The position numbers and the translations under genes are program-made. A stretch of DNA of 6,037 nt. It comes from Micrococcales bacterium (GTDB lineage: Bacteria; Actinomycetota; Actinomycetes; Actinomycetales; Dermatophilaceae). The stretch covers positions 1 through 6,037 of the forward strand of contig PKWT01000174.1 of NCBI GenBank assembly GCA_003132125.1. The letters are read 5' to 3'. The notes under the pieces are model-generated. The model saw only the letters and a list, made by a program, of their open reading frames with translations, did not search any database and was not told where the DNA came from. Below are positions 1 to 5,080 of this stretch, piece after piece (position 1 is the first letter of the stretch; each line of letters begins with the position of its first letter).

Positions 1-2
1 CA

Positions 3-180
3 ACTGACCTCGAAGCAGCCCTGGCCCCAGGAGGAGTCTTGACGTGGGCGTCGCACCGCTTCGTCCCGAACCACCAGCGAGGACGTCGCCGACCGGCGTT
101 GAGCAGGTGCAAGAAGCACCGTGAGACCCCAGGTATCGCGGAAGAGTGGCCCCGCTGCTGTACTTTGCTGCTGTACCGCT
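3..180 (+). CDS. Possible 3' end of an upstream gene (partial, uncertain)
   Basis: This frame is open from the window edge to a TGA at 178-180. Its first ~25 residues look protein-like, with a segment reading LEAALAPGGVLTW. An 'aLaPGGvL' pattern is common after the fifth strand of class I SAM-dependent methyltransferases, but the stretch is too short to assign a family. The remainder is Arg/Cys-rich and looks non-coding, so the true upstream gene may end in another frame, for example at the TGA at 40-42 in the frame starting at base 1. No function is assigned. The bases left of the window would settle it. Confidence 0.2.
154..176. repeat. Tandem direct repeat, 10 bp with 13-bp period
   Basis: The sequence GCTGCTGTAC occurs at 154-163 and again at 167-176, separated by TTT. 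The copies are identical, and each is flanked by C/CGCTG-like bases. A 13-bp period is slightly longer than one helical turn, so this could be a slippage duplication or a paired protein-binding site upstream of cobC. Nothing further in the sequence discriminates between these. Confidence 0.6.
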
Positions 181-289
181 GACAAAGCCGACTCGCGCCC
201 AAGAGCCCGTGTTCATGCACGACGACTGTGGCTGGAAGAGATTGATCAAAGCGCAGCTCGGCCCACCACTCCCAAGGACTTGACCGGCC

Positions 290-1021
290 ATGGACGGTAA
301 TCGCGTGAATTGGACTGGCACTCCCGGACCTGACCTTGTCGCCGGTTCTACTGCAACGCCAACCCAAATGGCAGGTGCTGCAAGGCCAACGGCTGACCTG
401 GGGACGCCGACACGGATCGTGCTGGTGCGCCACGGTGTCACCGACTTCACTGCTGCCGGCAAGTTGGACGGGCGCGGGGGACCTGACCCTTCGCTGAATG
501 CCGATGGTCGTCGCCAGGCGCATGCTGCAGCTGTTGGAGTTCGGGCACTGGTTGGCAGCAGTTCAGCGCACATCGTCACTTCGAGCCTGAAACGAGCGAT
601 CGAGACGGGTACTGCGATCGCGGAGGAGCTCGGCGTTCGAACGCAGATCGACGCGGACTGGGACGAGCAGAGTTTCGGCGATTGGGATGACAAGAGTGTG
701 GGCTTCTTGGCAGCGCGGCACTCGCAGGAGCTCTTGCGTTTTCGGGCGGATTCGCACTACTCACGGCCCGGCGGGGAGGCACACGTTGATCTTCAGGCCC
801 GTGTGTTGGCCGCCTTCGAACGGGCCACGGCGGCCGGAGGCACCGTGGTTGTGGCCAGTCACCGCAAACCGATCGTGACGGTCCTGGCGCACCTGCTGGG
901 GATCCCCTACGAGCGGATCTGGCGGATCGCCACGGCTCCAGCCTCCCTGACATCCGTCGAGGTCTGGGCCGATGGGGGCATGTCGGTTGCTTTTGTCAAC
1001 GACACCGGCCACCTGCGCTGA
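290..1021 (+). CDS. cobC: CobC-like histidine phosphatase (alpha-ribazole phosphate phosphatase)
   Basis: This is a 243-residue histidine-phosphatase (phosphoglycerate-mutase-like) protein. It has the phosphohistidine motif LVRHGVTD with His48, the pocket Arg102 in SSLKRAIETG, the acid Glu126 in WDEQSFGDWD, and the second histidine His191 in VVASHRKPIV. The C-terminal pattern 'APASLTSVEVWADGG...NDTGHL' resembles the phosphatase half of actinobacterial RNase HI-CobC proteins such as mycobacterial Rv2228c. The likely role is dephosphorylation of alpha-ribazole 5'-phosphate or adenosylcobalamin 5'-phosphate in nucleotide-loop assembly. That substrate is inferred from resemblance and the neighbouring cobS/cobU; a more general phosphatase is possible. 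Residues 1-40 are Gly/Ala/Thr/Pro-rich and probably disordered, with no RNase H domain. The ATG at 290 is preceded by AAGGA at 274-278 with 11-nt spacing. Met27 is an alternative start but has no visible ribosome-binding site. The gene converges on cobS. Confidence 0.85.
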   Translation: MDGNRVNWTGTPGPDLVAGSTATPTQMAGAARPTADLGTPTRIVLVRHGVTDFTAAGKLDGRGGPDPSLNADGRRQAHAAAVGVRALVGSSSAHIVTSSLKRAIETGTAIAEELGVRTQIDADWDEQSFGDWDDKSVGFLAARHSQELLRFRADSHYSRPGGEAHVDLQARVLAAFERATAAGGTVVVASHRKPIVTVLAHLLGIPYERIWRIATAPASLTSVEVWADGGMSVAFVNDTGHLR

Positions 1022-1164
1022 GCCGTAGCAGCCGTCGGTTATCGCGGGCCTGTGGAATCAGTGCCCCATTGGATCAGCAGCTCTTGTGCACCCACACGCA
1101 CATACGAGGGACCAGCCGAGCCGGTCGGGCGCTAACGACTGCGCTGTTTCCCGTCCGCACGTAC
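1022..1164. other. Convergent intergenic spacer between cobC and cobS
   Basis: This 143-bp gap separates the stop codons of rightward cobC and leftward cobS, so terminators for both would be expected here. No strong GC hairpin followed by a T-run is visible. There is a short perfect inverted repeat, TGTGC (1085-1089) and GCACA (1098-1102) with an 8-nt loop, and a weak CCGA/TCGG stem at 1116-1128. Neither is convincing as an intrinsic terminator. Confidence 0.4.
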
Positions 1165-1941
1165 TCATCGGCTCACCGTCACCAGGAGTGCCGCCGCGGT
1201 CAGCGCCGCGGCGAAGGACACTTCGATGACGGCACCGAGCACGTCGCCGGTGATGCCGCCGAAACGTCGGGTGGTCCGGTAGATCACCGCGAGACCGCCG
1301 ACAGCAGCAGCGCCGGCCACGACCGGACCCGTCCACCAGGTTGAACCTGACCAGTGGGAAACCAGTGCCGCGACGCCAAGCAGCAGAACGAAGCCCAACG
1401 CCACCATGCCGCGATGAACCGAGCCCGCGACGGTTGCACCCAGTCCATCTGGACGGGCGGACGGCACACCGGCGGCGCAGCCCCATGCCAGCAGCTGTCT
1501 GCTCGCGAGAAGGCTGAGACAGGCCAGGACCACCCCGCGCCCGGTGCCCAACAACGAGGCCAGTGCCGCAGCGTCGACCAGAAGCACGAGGACAACTGCA
1601 GCGACGCCGCTGGGACCGATGTTGCCCCGGCGCATGACATCCAGCGCCTTGACGCGGTCGTAGCTTGCCGACAACCCGTCAGCGGTGTCGGCCAGACCAT
1701 CCAGATGCATGCCTCGCGTGGCGAGGGTGATTGCGACCAGCGTCGCCGCGGCCGCCACGAGTGGGGGTACCGGGAGCTCACGAACAAACCAGCCCCAGAG
1801 GAGCAGCACGCAGACCAGTGGGATCTGCGTGAGCGGAGCAAGAGCCATCGCCCTTCCCGCGACCTGTCGGTCGATGCGGGTGGGAGCCGGCACCGGAATG
1901 GCGGTCAAGGTGCCGAACGAGAGCTTGAGCGCGTCGAGCAT
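1165..1941 (-). CDS. cobS: Adenosylcobinamide-GDP ribazoletransferase (cobalamin synthase)
   Basis: CobS is an integral membrane enzyme that joins adenosylcobinamide-GDP to alpha-ribazole or its 5'-phosphate, releasing GMP and giving adenosylcobalamin (phosphate). The 258-residue product is of normal family length. It shows the acidic metal-binding signature HLDGLADTADGL at residues 79-90, a second conserved block ALDVMRRGNIGPSGV at 99-113, and the C-terminal FGGITGDVLGA at 227-237. Hydrophobic stretches near 37-53, 58-75, 112-133 and several later ones fit a polytopic protein. The ATG at 1941-1939 overlaps the cobU TGA by one base, implying translational coupling. A GTG one codon upstream (1944) would give a 4-nt GTGA overlap instead. 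ATG is preferred because a weak GGTGGG lies 6 nt upstream of it. The glycines often found in the first membrane helix of the family are largely replaced here by other residues. Confidence 0.95.
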   Translation of the reverse strand: MLDALKLSFGTLTAIPVPAPTRIDRQVAGRAMALAPLTQIPLVCVLLLWGWFVRELPVPPLVAAAATLVAITLATRGMHLDGLADTADGLSASYDRVKALDVMRRGNIGPSGVAAVVLVLLVDAAALASLLGTGRGVVLACLSLLASRQLLAWGCAAGVPSARPDGLGATVAGSVHRGMVALGFVLLLGVAALVSHWSGSTWWTGPVVAGAAAVGGLAVIYRTTRRFGGITGDVLGAVIEVSFAAALTAAALLVTVSR

Positions 1942-2492
1942 CACTGGCCCACCACTGGGCAGCCGGAGAGATCCAGGACACGGCCCGCGACCACCAGGAA
2001 GACATGGTCACTAACGGCACTGACTGCGGCGTTGAGCCGCCCGAGCTCGTCGCGGAACATCCGGCCCGACGAGGTACTCGGCACAACCGAGAGACCGACC
2101 TCGTCGGTAACCAGGACGACGTCGACCATGGCCGAGCCCAGGGCTTCGAGCAGGCGCGCAGTCTCTTCCTCCACATGAGACGCCGCCACTCGGTGATCCG
2201 CCCAGGCGTCGATGTCGTCGATCAGATGGGTCAGCCAGGTCGACAGAGCGTCGATGAGGACCGGATGGTCAGCCGCGCGGATCACATCGGCGAGCTCGGC
2301 TGTCTCCACAGTTGACCAGTTTGCCGGTCTGCGGGCCTGATGCAGCGAGATCCGCTCTGCCCATTCGGGATCGAAATCGTCCGGCACCGCCCCCGGTGCG
2401 ACGTACTTGACCGTCGGGTACCCGCGTAGGAGATTCTCGGCATACCGGCTCTTGCCGCTGCGAGAGCCACCGAGAACAAGAGTCACGCTCAT
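1941..2492 (-). CDS. cobU: Adenosylcobinamide kinase / adenosylcobinamide-phosphate guanylyltransferase
   Basis: CobU is a cytosolic bifunctional enzyme. It phosphorylates adenosylcobinamide, then transfers GMP from GTP to make adenosylcobinamide-GDP, the substrate of CobS. The 183-residue protein has the P-loop GGSRSGKS at residues 8-15. His51, in RISLHQARRP, corresponds to the guanylylated histidine of the family. A Walker-B-like VLIDALSTWLTHL follows, then VTDEVGLSVVP (the family usually has Asn where Asp stands here) and the block GRMFRDELGRLNAAVS. A longer in-frame start exists at 2534, but the ATG at 2492 is chosen. It is preceded by a strong GAAGGAG (2499-2505 on the plus strand) with 6-nt spacing, and the protein then begins MSVTLVLGGSRSGKS as expected. 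It is the first gene of a two-gene operon with cobS; the cobT often found beside these genes is missing. Confidence 0.95.
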   Translation of the reverse strand: MSVTLVLGGSRSGKSRYAENLLRGYPTVKYVAPGAVPDDFDPEWAERISLHQARRPANWSTVETAELADVIRAADHPVLIDALSTWLTHLIDDIDAWADHRVAASHVEEETARLLEALGSAMVDVVLVTDEVGLSVVPSTSSGRMFRDELGRLNAAVSAVSDHVFLVVAGRVLDLSGCPVVGQ

Positions 2493-2498
2493 CGGGGG

Positions 2499-2505
2499 CT
2501 CCTTC
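2499..2505 (-). promoter_or_regulatory. Ribosome-binding site of cobU
   Basis: On the minus strand this reads GAAGGAG, six bases upstream of the ATG at 2492. It decides the cobU start in favour of 2492 over the in-frame ATG at 2534. Confidence 0.85.
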
Positions 2506-2541
2506 GGGGACGTTGGGCGATGGCCGGACCGCATGGACCGG

Positions 2542-2556
2542 GCGTGGGGGACACGC
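2542..2556. repeat. Inverted repeat GCGTG-N5-CACGC in the divergent promoter region
   Basis: GCGTG (2542-2546) and CACGC (2552-2556) form a perfect 5-bp stem around GGGGA. It can be extended by two G-C pairs (2540-2541 with 2559-2560) across a two-base bulge. It sits mid-way between cobU and cobD and overlaps the TAGCGT -10 candidate of the leftward operon, so an operator role is possible. The stem is short, and such repeats arise by chance in GC-rich DNA. Confidence 0.4.
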
Positions 2557-2610
2557 TACCCAGCCGACTACCGTTGCCAGGCAGACAGTGACGCGGCAGC
2601 ACCGTTGACG

Positions 2611-2617
2611 AAGGAGG
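2611..2617 (+). promoter_or_regulatory. Ribosome-binding site of cobD
   Basis: AAGGAGG lies five bases upstream of the GTG at 2623. This fixes the cobD start there rather than at the far upstream in-frame ATG at 2407, which would overlap cobU. Confidence 0.85.
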
Positions 2618-2622
2618 CACAG

Positions 2623-3567
2623 GTGGCTATTCCGGCTCGGGCCGCTGGGCTCGTCCTTGGGTATGCAGCCGATCTCGCCTTCGCCGACCCACGTCGCGGT
2701 CATCCGGTGGCCGGGTTCGGGCAGGCGGCGTCGTCTCTGGAACGGGCATGCTGGGCCGACAAGCGGAGGCGCGGCGCGGCATACACGGGGGTGCTTGTCG
2801 GCGGTGTCGCTGCCCTCGGCTGGATATCACAGCGGGCCACACGGGGCCGACCCGTGGCGGAGACGGCGATCGTCGCAGTGGCAACGTGGGTCGTCCTGGG
2901 TGGGCGCAGCCTGGCCGTTGAAGGATCCCTGATGGCCCAGATGCTTGAGAACAATGACCTGCCGGGCGCGCGGGACCGCCTCGGCCACCTGTGCGCCCGG
3001 GATGCCACCGGCCTGCCGGCCAACGATCTGGTGCGCGCGAGCGTGGAGTCGTTGGCGGAGAACACCTCTGACGCCGTCGTTGCTCCCCTGCTGTGGGGAG
3101 CGGTCGCCGGTGTGCCTGGGTTGCTCGGTTATCGGGCGGCCAACACGCTGGACGCCATGGTGGGATACCGATCCGAACGCTATGTGCGCTTCGGGTGGGC
3201 CTCGGCGCGACTGGATGACCTGCTCAATCTGGTGCCCGCCAGGGTCGCGGCTGCCCTGACGGTAGCCGCGGCCCCCATGGTCGGTGGGCGCAGCGCTGAT
3301 GCGTGGCGCATCTGGCGCAGGGACGCTTCCCGACACCCCAGCCCGAACGCTGGCGTGGTGGAGGCGGCAAGTGCCGGTGCCCTGGGCGTGACCATCGGTG
3401 GCTCGAACACCTACGACGGGTCGTTGGAGGACCGGGGGACACTGGGCGACGGGCCTGCTGTGGTGGTGGCGGATCTGTCACGGTCTGTGCGGCTGTCGCA
3501 GGTCGTGGGATTCGGGGCGATGCTGGTGGCAGTCGGTGTAGCAGTCGTGAGGAGAGGCCGTGGCTAA
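2623..3567 (+). CDS. cobD: Adenosylcobinamide-phosphate synthase (CobD/CbiB)
   Basis: CobD/CbiB is a membrane protein that condenses cobyric acid with (R)-1-amino-2-propanol or its O-phosphate to make the amide arm of cobinamide (phosphate). The 314-residue product has the normal family length and conserved blocks in order: GYAADLAFADPRRGHPV near residues 13-29, VESLAENTSDAVVAPL from 141, NTLDAMVGYR at 174-183, the ARLDDLLNLVPAR segment just after it, and SPNAG at 240-244 followed by GALGVTIGG. Hydrophobic stretches at the N-terminus, around 45-60, 85-100, 150-170, 205-220 and at the C-terminus fit several membrane helices. The GTG start is supported by AAGGAGG five bases upstream. The end overlaps cobQ by 8 nt, so the two are probably co-transcribed and coupled. 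This CobD is unrelated to the Salmonella decarboxylase of the same name. Confidence 0.95.
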   Translation: MAIPARAAGLVLGYAADLAFADPRRGHPVAGFGQAASSLERACWADKRRRGAAYTGVLVGGVAALGWISQRATRGRPVAETAIVAVATWVVLGGRSLAVEGSLMAQMLENNDLPGARDRLGHLCARDATGLPANDLVRASVESLAENTSDAVVAPLLWGAVAGVPGLLGYRAANTLDAMVGYRSERYVRFGWASARLDDLLNLVPARVAAALTVAAAPMVGGRSADAWRIWRRDASRHPSPNAGVVEAASAGALGVTIGGSNTYDGSLEDRGTLGDGPAVVVADLSRSVRLSQVVGFGAMLVAVGVAVVRRGRG

Positions 3568-5053
3568 AGGGCTGCTTGTGGCGGGCACCAGCTCAGATGC
3601 CGGCAAGAGCCTGGTGACTGCGGGGTTGTGCCGCTGGCTGGCCCGCCAGGGTGTCTCGGTGGCACCGTTCAAGTCGCAGAACATGTCCAACAACTCGATG
3701 GTCTGCGGCGACGGGTCGGAGATCGGCCGGGCGCAGTGGGTCCAGGCCGTTGCCTGTGGCGTGGAGCCCGAGGCCGCAATGAACCCGGTGCTGCTCAAGC
3801 CTGGGTCGGACCGCGGTTCGCATGTCGTACTCATGGGCCGATCCTGGGGGAACCTGGAGGCCGGAGAGTGGGCGACGGGCCGAAAGGTGCTGGCGCAGAG
3901 CGCATTTGAGGCCTTTCGCGACCTGTCGTCGCGGTTCGACGTCGTCATTGCTGAAGGCGCAGGTAGCCCCGCAGAGATCAACCTGCGCGAGGGTGACTAC
4001 GTCAACATGGGCCTGGCTCGGGCCGTGGATCTGCCGGTGGTCGTCGTTGGTGACATCGACCGCGGCGGTGTGCTGGCCGCTATGTACGGCACCTTGGCCT
4101 TGCTTGACGAGGCGGACCAGGCCCACATCCGCGGCTGGATCGTCAACAAGTTTCGCGGAGACCTGTCGCTTCTCGAGCCGGGCCTGCGGATGCTCGAGGA
4201 GCGCACATCGCGCCCGGTGCTGGGCACTTTGCCCTTCCTGTACGACGTGTGGCTTGATGGTGAAGATGCTCTGGCGATATCGGGATGGTCGGGTGGCTCC
4301 TCGGCGGGGAAGCTAGCCGAATCTGCTGTTGGCGCAACGCTTTCGGTCGCTGTGGTCCGGTTCCCCAGAGTCTCCAACGCCACCGACGTGGACGCACTGG
4401 CCGCAGAGCCCGGTGTCGATGTCCGGGTGACCGCCGACCCCGAGGTCGTGGCGCGGGCGGACCTGGTGGTGCTGCCGGGGTCCCGTGCGACATTGTCGGA
4501 TCTGGAGTGGATGCGCTCTCGGGGGCTGGACAAGGTAGTGCTCTGGCGGGCTGCGACCGGACGCCCGGTACTCGGCATCTGTGGTGGATACCAGATGCTC
4601 GCCGAAAGCATCGATGACTCCGATGGCGTTGAGTCCGATTCTGCCCAAACGGTTGCGGGGCTTGGGTTGCTCCCGATCCGGGTGCGATTCGAAGCGGACA
4701 AGCATCTGGGACGACCGGTGGGTCAGTGGCGCGGAAACGCGGTAACGGCATACGAGATCCACCACGGGGTGGCCGCGCGCACGCCCGACGGTGTTGACGC
4801 GGAGCCGTTCCTTGATGGCTGGCAAAGCGGGTCGGTGTGGGGGACGACCTGGCACGGAGCCCTGGAGAACGACGGATTCCGTCAGGTGTTCCTGACCGAG
4901 GTTGCGTCCCAGGCGGGCGTGCGCTGGCGGGCCGACCCCAATTCGGAGGGGTTTGCCACGCGACGCGAGTCCATGCTTGATCGCCTCGCCGACGCTGTCG
5001 AGCACCATCTGGACACTCCGGCTTTGTTGGCGCTTGTCGGCATCGATCTCTGA
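3560..5053 (+). CDS. cobQ: Cobyric acid synthase, glutamine-hydrolysing (CobQ/CbiP)
   Basis: CobQ uses ATP and glutamine to amidate the b, d, e and g side-chain carboxylates of (adenosyl)cobyrinic acid a,c-diamide, yielding cobyric acid. The 497-residue protein has the expected two-domain layout. The N-terminal dethiobiotin-synthetase-like ATP domain carries the P-loop GTSSDAGKS (9-17), KSQNMSNNS (38-46), MNPVLLKP (74-81), an AEGAGSPAEINL block around 131, and GDIDRGGV (164-171). The C-terminal class I glutamine amidotransferase domain carries the nucleophile Cys341 in GICGGYQML and a catalytic-type His432 in GTTWHG. The GTG start at 3560 follows GAGGAG (3549-3554) with 5-nt spacing and lies inside the end of cobD. 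The product feeds CobD. Its TGA at 5051-5053 is in the same frame as the following acetyltransferase-CobL frame, with only 27 nt between. Confidence 0.96.
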   Translation: MAKGLLVAGTSSDAGKSLVTAGLCRWLARQGVSVAPFKSQNMSNNSMVCGDGSEIGRAQWVQAVACGVEPEAAMNPVLLKPGSDRGSHVVLMGRSWGNLEAGEWATGRKVLAQSAFEAFRDLSSRFDVVIAEGAGSPAEINLREGDYVNMGLARAVDLPVVVVGDIDRGGVLAAMYGTLALLDEADQAHIRGWIVNKFRGDLSLLEPGLRMLEERTSRPVLGTLPFLYDVWLDGEDALAISGWSGGSSAGKLAESAVGATLSVAVVRFPRVSNATDVDALAAEPGVDVRVTADPEVVARADLVVLPGSRATLSDLEWMRSRGLDKVVLWRAATGRPVLGICGGYQMLAESIDDSDGVESDSAQTVAGLGLLPIRVRFEADKHLGRPVGQWRGNAVTAYEIHHGVAARTPDGVDAEPFLDGWQSGSVWGTTWHGALENDGFRQVFLTEVASQAGVRWRADPNSEGFATRRESMLDRLADAVEHHLDTPALLALVGIDL

Positions 5054-5068
5054 GAAGAGCTCACCGCC

Positions 5069-5074
5069 TACGAT
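5069..5074 (+). promoter_or_regulatory. Candidate -10 element for a leaderless transcript of the GNAT-CobL gene
   Basis: TACGAT matches the TANNNT consensus of actinobacterial housekeeping promoters. Placing its last T at -7 puts +1 exactly on the G of the GTG start at 5081. No Shine-Dalgarno sequence stands at normal distance from that GTG: the purine-rich AGAAGAG at 5053-5059 is 21 nt away. No good -35 is seen at 16-19 bp; a TTGTCG at 5034-5039 is too far upstream. A leaderless start is an inference from spacing only. Confidence 0.45.
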
Positions 5075-5080
5075 CTTCGA

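Larger units (their letters stand above)
1..289. other. Leader region upstream of cobC without a confident gene
   Basis: No frame in this stretch gives a recognisable full domain, and no cobalamin riboswitch landmarks are visible. It contains a perfect 10-bp tandem repeat, a possible upstream gene tail, and a 45-codon GTG frame (146-283) ending just before cobC that lacks a convincing ribosome-binding site. An AAGGA at 274-278 is the probable Shine-Dalgarno of cobC. No clear -35/-10 pair could be chosen. Confidence 0.5.
2493..2622. promoter_or_regulatory. Divergent control region between cobU-cobS and cobD-cobQ
   Basis: This 130-bp spacer between divergent start codons must contain, or lie close to, promoters for both transcripts unless longer readthrough occurs. 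Candidate TANNNT -10 elements are TACCGT at 2569-2574 for the rightward genes and TAGCGT (plus-strand 2553-2558) for the leftward genes. Neither has a good -35 at normal spacing. An inverted repeat at 2542-2556 overlaps the leftward -10 candidate. The conserved blocks of a cobalamin riboswitch were looked for on both strands and not found. Confidence 0.5.

Noticed and set aside
1..300. Minus-strand frame open across the whole left end
   Set aside because: Its translation is Gly/Ser/Thr-rich without a recognisable motif, and no stop or ribosome-binding site is available to define it; there is no evidence that it is coding.
1110..1128. Intrinsic terminator between cobC and cobS
   Set aside because: Only 4-bp alternative stems can be drawn and no T-run follows on either strand.
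1354..2178. 274-codon plus-strand open frame opposite cobS and cobU
   Set aside because: It is an antisense shadow of two well-supported genes, with a polar low-complexity translation rich in Gln, Arg and Ser and no domain.
2493..2534. 14-residue N-terminal extension of cobU from ATG 2534
   Set aside because: GAAGGAG at ideal spacing selects the ATG at 2492, and the P-loop protein family normally starts only a few residues before the first strand.
2605..2610. TTGACG as a -35 element for cobD
   Set aside because: It lies directly before the Shine-Dalgarno sequence, so a matching -10 would fall inside the coding region.
2407..2622. 72-residue N-terminal extension of cobD
   Set aside because: It overlaps cobU on the opposite strand, shows no family similarity, and a strong AAGGAGG precedes the GTG at 2623 that begins the conserved CobD sequence.
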